Positions 35,820 through 50,357 of a stretch of DNA of 64,000 nt are shown one piece after another. The DNA comes from Cylindrobasidium torrendii FP15055 ss-10 (lineage: Eukaryota; Basidiomycota; Agaricomycetes; Agaricales; Physalacriaceae). The translations under genes were made by a program, and so were the position numbers. The stretch's first letter is position 1. Every line of letters begins with the position of its first letter. The stretch covers positions 1 to 64,000 of the forward strand of contig KN880431.1 in assembly GCA_000934385.1 (NCBI GenBank), in the 5' to 3' direction. The notes beneath the pieces were generated by a model, which made no database searches, had not been told where the DNA came from, and worked only from the letters and a program-made list of their open reading frames with translations.

Positions 35820-37230
35820 TCAGGCATGTCCGAATCGCAGGACGAGAGCCGTTGTGTCGTCCATCCAATGGCCGTCATATTCCAGGTTCAACCATTGCGA
35901 AAACTGTTCCGCATCGTCTGCGCGCATCACGAAGCGTAAAATGCGCAAAGCCTCATTCCCTTTGTCTACCGTGGAACCTTGTCCGTCGGTGATAGCCTTC
36001 AACAATGCGCGACCGACTGCTGCTATGTCCACATCCTTTGGTTCTCGGCAGAAGAACTCAGGAAGCCCATCCGAACATAGGATAAGACGATGCTCGTTTG
36101 TGCCATCAAGCACAACATGTCGAACTTGCGGGACGTTGGACACGTAAGGAGGAGTCAGATTCCGCGGGGAGAATTCCTGGACACTGCTGTGGATGCGATA
36201 GCCAGGGACGGAGTTCAAGAACACACGATCAGTGTACACGCGCGGAAGCTTGAAAGTATGGTCTCCCAGAGCTATCAGTGGCGTCCCCGGCATCAGCACG
36301 AGCTGGGCACCAATGGGCAGGAAAGGCGAGGCTTACCGCGAGAGACGGCGATGGAGCCTAGCACTCTGTCCTTGAGGATACACTCGGGTTCTCCGGGGTG
36401 CTCTCTGCGCACGCGGTCCGCCTCGTCGGCCACTGCGGCGTTGTGCGCGAAGCTGAGCACGTCAACGTGCCAACCCTCTTTATTTTCGCTCGATTTTGAG
36501 CCTAGGACTAGGCGCTGGGTGTCAGCATTGTTCACTATGAGGTAAGGACGGTGCCGGTACTCACTGGCCGAGCAGTCCCCCAGATTGGCAACCCAGAGGT
36601 CTTTCTCGTCACGCAAGAGAGAGACCAAAAGGGTAGTCCCGCGCATACAACGCAGGACAGCTTGTGAGTTCTTTCCTCCGTCGTTGATGATGGCCCGAAT
36701 TTGGTCGTCTGACATCGAGGCTAGGATTTGTGGGTCAGGGAGAATCGCCAGAAGGTCATCCTTCAAAGCGTCGTCGAATGCAGTCGTGGTCTTGACGAGC
36801 AACTCTGACACTGCTTCAGCAGAGCACCCCGCCGCCGGAAGTTCCCCAAGGGCATTTCGCAACACAGATGGGAAGTGATGAACGGTGTAGTCGACCAGCT
36901 CATGGCCCGCGTGACCTGACGCGCGGTTTAACAAATCGCGACGAATATACGCGTCGCAAAGATGTGACCCGACTCACCATCGAAGACGCTCATGAACTTC
37001 CAGGTGCTATTCCCAATGGTCCACTCCTCGATGGCATACCGATCTTGGCTCGATTCTGCTGGGTTCGTACATGGCTGAATCGAGGCGGCATCAACGCCCC
37101 ATACGGATCGCGCAGATGATAACAACGCAAGCCTCTCGTCCAGCTCAGGCAAAGAAAGCACTTGGTATGGCGCAGCATCGCTGAAATCGAGTTCTTCAAG
37201 GGTCGCAATCGTTAGTTGTTTAGAGCACAT
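35820..37230 (-). CDS. PP2C-type (PPM) protein phosphatase
   Basis: Metal-dependent Ser/Thr phosphatase. Four exons (37230-36978, 36915-36565, 36507-36337, 36271-35820) give 408 residues. The PPM motifs are present: SQDRYAIEEW, MSVFDGHAGHE (metal-binding Asp and Gly), GTTLLVSLL, LWVANLGDCSAILGSK, LGSIAVSRALGDHTFK, LILCSDGLPEF and WMDDTTALVL with the final metal Asp. The long insert (PDPQILASMSDDQIRA) and overall layout resemble the pyruvate-dehydrogenase-phosphatase-like PP2C branch. No clear mitochondrial presequence precedes MCSKQLTIATLEEL, so the location is open. Confidence 0.85.
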
Positions 37231-38719
37231 TTTTCTAGGGGGCTCGTCGAGGTAAGTGGTAGAGAACCGTGGTGCGAAGACGGCAGGGCGCAGATTTCAA
37301 AGATTGTGATGTGTGGAGGTTTGTGGGAGCTTATACCTTCGAAAGTCGCAGGCAATGTGACCGGGGCGTAGAACGTGGGCTAAGGGCTACAAGGTGGGTG
37401 TAGGGCGCACACTCGAGTGCCGGATGTAGAGAACTCGGTCCAGCAAGAGTAGACTGACATCAAGCAAGTCCTGCAAAATGCTGAGAACAAAAGAAAGGTC
37501 AAAATTTACCACTACAGGCGCGTTTGGCGCAGGTAGGGTCAAGTCAGGTTCAAGTTGCCGCAACGGCGCAGTGAGGCGTCCGCGTCCAGGCTCATCCTGC
37601 CCTGATCTGATGCGCTCTCGATCGTTGCTTTACTTGGACTAAGTTGAAGTTGGACAGGCAAGTGGCCACCACATTGGCCGTCGTTGACCAAGGCTACTCA
37701 CTGGTCGCAATGGCCCTGGGAAACGACAAAGATTCCACAGAAACAGTTGTGATTTCGCTGGGAAGGCATAGCTTGTGCACTCAATTGCGCTTCGTTTGCA
37801 TCAGATTCTGCGTCTGCTTTCCATATCTTGATGGCGCAAGAATATGCGCGTACCCATGCGCGCGAAGTTGTCAATGCAAGTTCTAGGTCGTTGTATCCAG
37901 AGGCGACTCTAGCAAAACCTTCCAAGATAAGTAGTATACCCTTGTCGAAAGGTATGTGTATACAGTCGGCGTGTCCGAAGCCTAGCGGGTAATCGTCGGC
38001 GGGTGATGTATAGTACGGCGCTGTCGACATGAACGTATCCATTTACATACAGTGGGAGTGAGAAGACAGCGTGCGCCGTCCTGATTTCTCGTGCGTGGCT
38101 TCTGCAAGGGCGCATGTTGAGGGCTAGACTGGGGCTGTTGGCTTGGCGACCCGTACTTTGGGTCTAGTGTGTACGTAGCTTCCAAAGGGCAAGGTTGACT
38201 CAGTTGTGTCTTCAAGGGCGTGGTTGGAATTTTCCACGCCTGCGCCACAACGGAAGTTCAATGCAAATCCACTGTCCAGGTCCAAAAATAACATGTATGC
38301 GCCAAGCGGCCCAAGCCCGTTTGCAGGCATTGATCGTAACGGTGGATTCCGAGTCTGCCTGCTCCGCTTTGGCGGGGAAAAAAGCGCCTGTGCTGAGCGC
38401 AGAGGGCGCGACAGAGGCGTGCAATTGGATTGGAGTGGACGATAAACTAATTTGGCGCGTGAAACACGTCGTTTCCGCACTACAATTGGCCAATTTGTTG
38501 CGATCAAATGAACTTATGCAGAAGAACTGCATGGATGCAGGGTCGAGAAGAATTCCCGGGCTTCTTTAAAAGTTTTCCGGCTTCTTTCTTCCCATCCTTA
38601 CCTTCCCTTGTACCACCACCTCCACCACACTCTCCCTCCGGTCAACATCCTCTCGGTTCGTTGTCTTTCACGATGTCGACCTTCTTTCTTACCCTGTCGG
38701 CAGTCGCTCTAAATTAGCA
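37231..38719. other. Long intergenic stretch between divergent genes
   Basis: About 1.5 kb. No recognisable gene. The last 120 bp before 38720 are strongly pyrimidine-rich on the plus strand (CTTCCTTCCC-type tracts), a common feature of highly expressed fungal promoters. Confidence 0.45.
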
Positions 38720-39406
38720 ATGTCTGCCCCCGTCGAGACCACCGCTGCTGCGCCCGCTCCGGCTGTTGAGCCAGTCGCTGAGACGACCCCGGCCGCCACT
38801 GAGGCTCCCGCTGCCGACGCTCCTGCTACCGACGCCCCCGCCGCTGAGGAGCCTGCCCCAGCTGCTACGCCCTCCTCCCCCAAGCCGGGCTTCCTTTCCA
38901 AGCTCCTTGGTTCTTTCAAGAAGGCCAAGAAGGAGGAAAAGAAGGAGGAGAAGACCGAGGATAAGAAGGACGAGGTGCGTGTTCAATTATCAGCGACGCC
39001 TCCCTTGACTCATGACTTGCTCTAGACCCCCGCTGCCACGGAGGAGGTTGCTGCCCCAGCTGCCGAGGCTGAGGCTGCTGCTCCCGCCGCAGAGGCCCCC
39101 GTCGCTGCTGAGACCACTACTGCGTATGTTGATACTATCTCTGGTCATCTACCGTTCGTACTGACCTATCGTCTCAGTGAGCCCGAGTCCACCGCCAGCA
39201 ACACTTTGGAGGCTCCCAAGGAGGAGAAGAAGGGCCGCCGCATGTCTGCCCGCTTCACCGATTTGTTCAAGTCAAAGCCCAAGGCAGAAGCCACCTCTCC
39301 CAAGATTGAGGAGGGCGCCGAGACCGAGGAGACTCCCGCTGCAAAGACTGAGGAGGCACCAGCAAAGACCGACGACGCTCCTGCTCCCGCCGTTGCGGCC
39401 ACGTAA
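38720..39406 (+). CDS. Ala/Pro/Glu-rich low-complexity protein
   Basis: Three exons (38720-38974, 39026-39123, 39178-39406) encode 193 residues. The protein is mostly Ala, Pro, Thr, Glu and Lys. Two short basic segments share a pattern: KPGFLSKLLGSFKKAKKEEK near residue 60 and RRMSARFTDLFKSKPK near residue 140. Each has a hydrophobic/basic stretch (FLSKLLGSF, FTDLF) that could be an amphipathic membrane- or partner-binding helix. I do not recognise a family. Clean introns and a CT-rich promoter support a real, probably well expressed gene. Confidence 0.65.
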
Positions 39407-40589
39407 TTCCTCTACTCTACTTTATGTTCATGCTGGGTAGTCGCTGTCTCATCTCATGGCCGTTTACGTTCTTTACTTGCTTCCTTCTCATCCCTCTCAT
39501 CTCTACTCTACTTTTGCATACCCCTCACGTATACCAGGTTGTGGTCTTCTCTCGTTGCGTACGCTCATAATTGAGACTGATTCGCGGATAGAAACGGTGC
39601 GTGAGACCGGTCGTTGAGGATGTGTGCGTGCATCATGCAAGAGCACGATGGCGCGTGTTGTCGTCGCCTTCGTGATATGCACCGTAGTTGACTTCGCCCA
39701 ATGGCGCTATGCGAATCCCCCGGCGGGAGGACACGGCTAGTGTGTGTATTCATCGGAATATAATAATTGGCAGGGCGCCACTAATCTATTCCATTCCATT
39801 CCAGCAGAATCACCCACCCCGCCTTCTTTGTCCTAGCGTCCTTTCTTTGTTGGCCTATAGGAACGGCCATGCGATGAAACAGAAGTACTTATCTTTCATC
39901 CGGTGACTCGTGTGAGGAGGCAAGGCCAACACCCTTCGAGTACCGCTGGTTCCGTCACCGCTTCCAGCCCAGGTCAGAATCCTGCCTTTGTTGACTTCAC
40001 TAAGAATGGGTCTTACCGTACAGTTGAGTTACTCGTCGCGCCCAGTCCATCGCGATTCAGAGTCGCGACAGACGAAGATTCATTTTCATTTATCTTTGGA
40101 TCTCGAATCCAATCCAACAAAACGTTAGCGGTGGCTTGTATTGACAAGTTCGACAGCGTCTGTGATAGGAACAGGGCATAGGGCAGGCAAGCTGCAGAAA
40201 TGCAGACTGAGAGTCGACTTGATCAACCACGGTCAATCAAACATATGCATTTGCAGCGAAAGTTTGGAATATTCCAGAATCATGCCAACACGAGATTCAG
40301 CGTCGTCCACGTCGTCTTGTATGGACACACAATCTATGGAAAATCCAGATGGAATCCCATTTGTGCTAAAGCAGAAAAAGATAAAGGATTTATTATAGTC
40401 GTCTCAGCCTCGCCAAGCCCCGACGGGTGACTCGCTCATCTGAACATCACACAGTCGTACAGGTATGCCTTTACTGAGGTCATCGAGAGATGTACATGAC
40501 CTTTGCCCCCACAACTTGATGCAGAACAGCAAGACTTATACATATCCTTCTTATGCGCCAACGATTCTTGAGTATTCAGTCGATGGCAC
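39407..40589. other. Intergenic, no gene seen
   Basis: About 1.2 kb after the Ala/Pro-rich gene. Open frames such as the one at 39903-40181 lack an ATG or any family feature. Confidence 0.45.
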
Positions 40590-41110
40590 AGAGTCAGATT
40601 GGCAATAGAGGCGCGGCACTCGCTACAATGACAAGAAGTTTCCCTGATCCTAGCAAGATATCACTGGGTAACATCTCGAGTATTACCTCGGACAACACCA
40701 TCCAATCGCCAGCTTCGGCGCACAGGCTGGATCCTCTTAGCAGACTTAACAGTTCATTGTTCTGAATGTCCAGGCCGTGATCATTGACATGCACGTGATC
40801 CCTTAGATGCGTACGTAATATCGAGACACTGCCATTGTTCTCGTCGCTGAAGCACAATAGCCAATGAGGTCCAAAAATTTTGCTTGAAAGCTCTTTGATT
40901 ATGGATATCGAGACCATCAGTATTGAGGTGTATGATGACAGCCGCTGCTTTCTGATTCTGCCTGCAGTCGTCGCACAAATACACCACTAGCGGAAACCGT
41001 GATTTGGCCAGGGAATAGAATCTCAAGGATTGCGCACTCAAGAGAGATACAAACTTGTCGGCGTACTCATGATAATGAGAGGAACCCAGAAACGCAATGG
41101 ACAGGGTAAG
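40590..41110 (-). pseudogene. F-box/LRR-like protein remnant
   Basis: The minus strand reads LSIAFLGSSHYHEYADKF, then SLAKSRFPLVVYLCDD, then FWTSLAIVLQRREQWQCLDI. This pattern (SRS-x-PL-x-V, later RxxxWxxLDI) is characteristic of the many F-box-type proteins of Agaricomycetes. The frame is interrupted after the WQCLDI region. A second frame continues with VNDHGLDIQNNELLSLLR. No N-terminal F-box and no complete exon set could be assembled. It is either a decayed copy or a gene whose introns I could not place. Confidence 0.35.
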
Positions 41111-41365
41111 TATTTCCTACAACAATAGTATTTGTGCAGGCTGAAGTCCTACAAAGGGAACGTAGGCTATCACGGTGAGTCCACTGGCAGACTCGGCAGC
41201 GCGGCGCTTGCACCTTGTTGCGTGTAGAACTCAGGAGATTGACAAGATTTCGATGTGAGCACTACGTCGAAAACAACTATGTATCGTTATTGTCATTATT
41301 TCGAAGTCAGATACAGGTAGTATTAACCGATACACGAAGTAGCAACTCGGGGAAGAATATGAAAC

Positions 41366-42100
41366 TCAGTAGTCAGTTTTGTCGCTGTCCACCCAGTCAA
41401 GCACGATCTTGGGAGGGTGCGGCACGGCCACCTTTTCTCCTGTCTCCAGTGAGCGCACGCGCAGATGCATCATTGAGGGAACGTTGTTATGCTTCGGGTC
41501 GACCCACCCTTCCAGGATGTCATGGATCTCCACAACATATTTGAAGTCTGGCGCGTCAGTGCACCGGTGGTTGTACAGGTAGTTTGCGCATGTGCCACGG
41601 TGGGTGAGGTGAGGGTTGCGCCAAAATGAGAATTCAAGGGTATGGCCTTCGAGCTCGAGCTGTATGCTGCGCACTTCCATATCCCCGAGTGGCTTGTCCT
41701 ACAACAATGAGAGCTCAGGACCAGTAAGAGCAAGAACGTATTTGCGCACCGTCTGCATGAACTCAATATACTCCCTCTTAGGCTGAAGGATCTCCTGAGA
41801 TAGATCGTTCACGTCCACTCCCCTTGCTACCCAGATATCATGAGCTAGGGCCACGGCGAGATCCGCTCGGTCCTCCTTGGTGTACTCGCCGCCTCTGGCT
41901 TCGACGTCCTTCGATATCTGTGCAGAAGATCGCGTAGGGCGAATGTAGCCAGGATATTCTACCCATGCCCCAGCGTAAGTAGGGCGTTTGGCGTGCGCAG
42001 CGAGAGCTTCGGCAACTTCTTCCGGTGAAGGTTGTTTAAGCTGAGAGTATGGCTTAGGCCGTGGCTGGCGCTTTGTGTTTTTCTTGTTTGAACGCGGCAT
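41366..42100 (-). CDS. Conserved-looking basic protein, unknown function
   Basis: Two exons (42100-41750, 41698-41366; 51-nt GTGCGC intron) encode about 227 residues. The N-terminus is basic (MPRSNKKNTKRQPRPKPYSQ). A helical middle part follows (EEVAEALAAHAKRP, then KEDRADLAVALAHDIWVARG). The C-terminal half has mixed beta/alpha character with two cysteines in GTCANYLYNHRCTD and the motif KYVVEIHDILEGWVDP. I do not recognise the family. The good splice signals, a frame kept across the intron and non-repetitive composition argue for a real gene. It ends close to the AlaRS 3' end on the same strand, with the F-box remnant beyond it. Confidence 0.6.
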
Positions 42101-42393
42101 GGAGGTTGGTTTTGAGAACAAAAGGTCGTAAGTACACGGAGGATCCCTGTGCGAAATTTCTATATCAAGGCGTTGAATTTTCGTCTTGAGCAACTCGGCG
42201 CTTGTCGTGGCAGGTAGACAAGACGATTCATGTCACATGATGCGAGCCGTCTGAATTTCCGGCATCGGCACCGATCAGATTTTCAGTTCTCACAAACAAC
42301 GACACATCCACGCCTTCACATTCACACAGGATTGTTTATTATACACAATGAAGTCTAAATTAGGAGTATACACAAAGCATTACAAGGTCAGGT

Positions 42394-45973
<3,580 letters not shown>

Positions 45974-46050
45974 GACTCGGAAAAGCGGTATCACGTGTGT
46001 GAAGGTAAGAAGCTGCCCGGGGTTAGGGCTACATTTGTCCGCGTACCACC
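45974..46050. promoter_or_regulatory. 77-bp bidirectional promoter, AlaRS and bL34m
   Basis: Seventy-seven base pairs separate the upstream AlaRS ATG (minus) from the bL34m ATG (plus). Transcription starts for the long AlaRS form must lie inside or beyond the bL34m coding start, or vice versa. Confidence 0.5.
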
Positions 46051-46404
46051 ATGCCCCGTCTGCCGACCGCCCTCGCTCGGGCCGTGCTCTCCGCCCCGAC
46101 CCTCCCGCGTGCGTCCGCGTTCGTGAGGACAGCGCTGGCCGCCGCGCGCTTCACCGCTGCTCCTGCCATTCTCACAAAGCCAACCTCTTTCCTCTCTGCC
46201 TTCCTCACCCACCCCGTCTTCCCACCAAATTCCGTGCTGGGCTCTCTCCAACAACTACGATTCAAAGCTCGGGGAAATGAATACCAGCCTTCGCAACGTG
46301 TGAGGAAGCGTAGACACGGGTTCCTTGCGCGACTTCGAAGCAAGGGTGGGAGGAAAATATTGGAACGGCGCAAGGCCAAGGGCCGCAAGTATCTCACTCA
46401 CTAG
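46051..46404 (+). CDS. MRPL34: Mitochondrial ribosomal protein bL34m
   Basis: A single exon of 117 residues. The N-terminal 70 residues form a long Arg/Ala/Ser/Thr-rich presequence ([20 protein letters not shown]) for mitochondrial import. The C-terminal 45 residues are the bacterial-type L34 core: [20 protein letters not shown], then [20 protein letters not shown]34 is a small rRNA-binding protein of the large subunit. Divergent from the dual-targeted AlaRS. Confidence 0.95.
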   Translation: MPRLPTALARAVLSAPTLPRASAFVRTALAAARFTAAPAILTKPTSFLSAFLTHPVFPPNSVLGSLQQLRFKARGNEYQPSQRVRKRRHGFLARLRSKGGRKILERRKAKGRKYLTH

Positions 46405-47226
46405 ACTTAGTGCGTATACGTCTTTGCTCGCTGTCCTTATGCTCACCCGTACACAGCTCAACCATTCATAATGACCATTGCATTGCATTGCTCGACTTGA
46501 CATGACCCTCTTGATCCCTACCCAGACGTACAAGTCTTACCTGAACTAAGATGTTCCAAGTGCATGCATTCTCGAATGAATGCAGGCCGGCGGCCGCACT
46601 ATTTGATTTCTCCTTGCGAAGCTGTTGGATTCCAACTCGACCATATTCTTGGACATATCCGCATCCGCCCATGCATTCTCACTTGTGACTTTGGCGTGCC
46701 TTCGAGAAATACCTGAGAAAGCCGCCTTCGAGGACGAGATAGCGCAAATTGAAGATATGGTGTGCTCACTTGCTCCGGTTTTGGCAACCGAGGCCTGCGG
46801 CCTTGCTTCTATGGTCGACCATGGTTAAAGACACGGCCTCATGAACAACGACTACTGTATTGGCTGGCTGAACATTGCATTGTGTGATTTTCCTGGCTAC
46901 TATGTGGTTTATAAATCGCGCACCGAATAGTGGTCACTAAATACGAGGGGGTCCCTACGCTAGCATGTTGTTGGCAAGTGAGTTGAGTCACAAGCACAGC
47001 AAGGTAATCTAAATTATAGTCGAAGGCAGAGAAAGTCAGTGTAGGAGGCAACAGGACGGTGGTATGCAGCTACAAGTACAGTTTGTGGTTGGCTCTGCGA
47101 GTTGAAATGCAGATCGTAGGGATACAGTGTAGGGATAACAGAGAGAAACATGGGAAGACAGAAGCAAGAAAAGGGAGCGTCGGCGGACAAGGGAGCCCAT
47201 AAATATTCAGACGATGCGAGTCCAAA
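46405..47226. other. Convergent intergenic region
   Basis: About 820 bp between the 3' ends of bL34m and EMG1. No gene recognised. An ATG-led frame at 46625-46828 (67 codons) is probably chance. Confidence 0.45.
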
Positions 47227-48473
47227 CTATACAATGTCCCAGAGGTCCTCCAAGGCGCAGCAGAACTAAAACGACATCAAGATGGGCCCTACTGAGCGTA
47301 TAACAACGCACCTTGCCGCACGCAACACTAGCACTCAGAGGGTATTGACTGATGGAAATTTTCTCGTCAACATAGGCATCCGCAAAATCGTCACGGCCCC
47401 GTGCCATGGCACCGACAAACACGGCCACGTTATGCGATTCTGGCAATGTCGGCAGATATTGCGAGAGGCGGATGGTTGGCGAGTCTCCCGACAGCGCTGC
47501 GGGCTGTTAAATTACGCTATGAAGATGCCAGTCTGAGACGTACTGAGTTTGGTGGTGTTGGGTGGTAGATGGTCGGTGATGGGATTCTGCAGCCAGTGTC
47601 AAGTGATGTAGGTGCCGCCTTGCGCAAGACATACCTTAATGACCTTCAAAAGCCTCTCAGGACCATTGACACCTCGGATAGAGAGCTTGTGCAGAAGTTG
47701 AACTAGATTGGCCGTCAACATGAGGACAGACGTAAATTTTTATGTACGCACCCATGAGGCCGCTGAAGCGTTTGAACGTTCTGGGAATACGAACGTGCGG
47801 GTTCACTTCAATGAGCACCCCTTTTGCGGTGTGGATGTACACCTGTAGCAGGCCAGCCTTGTTCAACGGCGAATCAAGGAGTGTAAGAAGACACTGAGAA
47901 ATGAGAATCAGTTCATCTGGAAGCGCAAATCATGCTTACCTGGTGCGTGATATCCGGTCGTGCATCTGCAATGTCCCTTCCTGTTTTCGCCAGGATGCCT
48001 TGGTGGTCGTCGCAATTCAGGAGGGTGTATTTAACCTCACCCTCTTTTCCGTGCTTGCCCTTTGCGCTGCCGCTCGACACACGATATGTCTCGAGGCAAG
48101 CCTGTTCCAAAATGACAAATAAACGCCGTTGAGAGGCCAATGCAGTGCCCTTGGGTACTGTCGACTGCACAGGCAGCATTGCGGGGTTGCTGGATGGCAT
48201 CTTGCGCGGAAGCGGGCGTGTGGGCCGCTCCGTATTTTTGAGAATTGTCACAGCCGGCGACTCGTCCGACTCATTGTCTGACGCCGATGTCGACCCCGAG
48301 GAAGAGGGAGTCGCCGGGCGGCGACGCTGGGGTGGACGTTCTCCTGGTGTCGATTTTGGCCGCTCCGGTGGACTAAGGTCGTCCGGATTGAGAAGATTGG
48401 ACATATCGCGGCGATCCCAGGACGAGGATGAACCACTGTGGCGGCGACGGCGTGCAGGAATGGTGGTGGACAT
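47227..48473 (-). CDS. EMG1: 18S rRNA N1-methylpseudouridine methyltransferase Nep1/Emg1
   Basis: SPOUT-class enzyme that methylates a pseudouridine in 18S rRNA and is needed for small-subunit assembly in the nucleolus. Six exons (starts at 48473, 47893, 47702, 47586, 47496 and 47265) give 336 residues. The first about 115 residues are a disordered Ser/Pro/Arg-rich extension. The enzyme follows: [135 protein letters not shown] and the end [10 protein letters not shown]. It is longer than yeast Emg1 because of the N-terminal extension. Confidence 0.93.
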
Positions 48474-49023
48474 GGTCGTTGGAGTGAACAACACGAGTCA
48501 GGTCATTCCTCTCATTTTTAGTATCCCCTGGAGGCGCGGCCCGCCGGCACTTCCCAATTGGCATGGTAGGATTGATCGACTAAGAAAGAAGGCGTTCTAC
48601 AAAACCTCTCCGTTCCGCAATGAGTTGACGACTCATCGCTATTGACAGAGCGTACTCCAACTTCAGCCTTCTATTCAACACACTCCCAAATCCAGCATCC
48701 GTAACACGGAAAAGCTGGGATTCTTTGCTGAACTTTGCAAGTGCATACAACCCGTATGCAGCTCCCAGCAGGCCTCGGCAGCCCATGAACTTAATGAACT
48801 AGTCGACAGTCGAGAAGAAATGACCCGTGCTCGGCATGTGTGACTCAAGATGGCAGGGGAGAAGGCTTGACGAGTATCTGATGTTTATTCCAACGACAGG
48901 CTGCCATGATGTGCAAGTGGTAACTTCAAAGCCAAGGAGTGTTCGAGATGTTCAAAATGACCTTCCTTGAATTACAAGAAGTAGTCGTTAGATATCACTG
49001 TGACTTGGCAATGCCGAATCCCT
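48474..49023. other. Intergenic with one small open frame
   Basis: About 550 bp upstream of EMG1. The minus strand has an ATG-led frame at 48786-48580 of 68 codons (starting MGCRGLLGAAYGLYALAKFS) with a non-repetitive, helical look. No family or splice partner was found, so I do not call it a gene. Confidence 0.4.
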
Positions 49024-50135
49024 TCAAGGCGCGTCCACAGGGTTCCAGCTGACCGCACCATCTTTCCCAAGGTCCAACCCATTTAATTCGTCCATGTCCG
49101 CCACATCTAACTCCCAATCAAACACTTGGAAGTTCGACTGAATCCGGGAAGGTGTAGCGCTTTTGGGAAGTGGGATGTAGTCGCGTTGAAGAGACCAACG
49201 GATCAGTATCTGCGCTATGTCTTTGTCATGCTTCTTGGAGATTTTGACGAGAATTGGATGGTCGAAACGCTGCCCTCGCATGATAGGGCAGTACGCCTCG
49301 ACAGCGATGTTATTGGCAACGCAGTACTTCACGATTTGGCGTTGTTGGCAAAATGGATGCAGCTAACACTGAGTTGAGTATACTCGCAAAAAACGATCCA
49401 TATCATGAGCAAACCTCAATCTGGTTGACAGATGGTAGCTCGTACCCTGCATCGCGAATCTCTTCAATGTGTTTGATGCCGCTGAACAACATTCCAGCAA
49501 ACATAGAATGCAACGAATGTAGCGCTCACTAGTTCGACACACCAATGGATTTGAGCTTTCCTGCCGCCTTGGCTTCGACGAGCGCCTTGTAGGTTGCAAG
49601 GCGTAGGTCTCTGCCAGAAAGCGGTGAATGAATAAGATAGAGGTCAAGATAGTCTGCTCAATTTTAGTTGAATTTCCCCGCTAAGATGTTAGGAAAACGA
49701 ACCGAAGCTGAATTCCTCGAGCGATGCGTCGACCCCCTTCAAGGTCCTCACATATCCATGGTCAGGTGAATTGATTTTAGAAGCTGCCGGGCGGTCAGAT
49801 CCAAGGTGACTCAGCGCGTTGCAGACTTACTAATGTAGACATCCTCGCGCTTGAGACCACTTTGGCGAAATGCTTTACCTACTTGGGCTTCATTGTGATA
49901 CGCTTGGGCAGAATCAATGTGTCTGGCAAGGTGCATTAGTCTTGATAACTGCGACATCGTTTCTGTAACCTGTAGCCAGCCTTAAACGCCTCCAGAACTG
50001 CTGGTACAGCGTCTGAGTTCTGATATACGCCAAATCCCACGCGTGGAATCACATATCCTGAGTGGCGTTGAGGTAAGAATCCATTGCATGAACGGGACAC
50101 ACACCAGAAGGAAGCTTAAGCGTAGCGGATAGCAT
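49024..50135 (-). CDS. Aldo/keto reductase
   Basis: NADPH-dependent oxidoreductase with a TIM-barrel fold that reduces carbonyl compounds. At least seven short exons, starting MLSATLKLPSGYVIPRVGFG. The catalytic tetrad is visible: Asp and Tyr in HIDSAQAYHNE, Lys in TSKINSPDHGY and His in LYLIHSPLSG. Further signatures are IGVSNYGIKHIEEI, PSVNQIELHPF, VEAYCPIMRG, QILIRWSLQRDYIPLPKSA and NFQVFDWELDVADMDELN. The substrate cannot be told from sequence. Aldehyde or small ketone detoxification and sugar reduction are both common in this family. Confidence 0.88.
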
Positions 50136-50357
50136 TGCTGGATGTAATCTCTTGATTGTTTGGTGGAAGGATGTACTTAGTAAGTGAATGGTGACGTCGG
50201 GAGAGGTGATTACTGATCAAACCGTGAGAACAAGTGCAAGAGTGACAGAGTACGCTGCTTACACAATTCGTGAACACAGCGAATGAGTCTGAGAAAATCA
50301 CATTACATAGATAATTACTGGGATAGCTACAGTATCAGAGCATCTACTTACCCTAAT

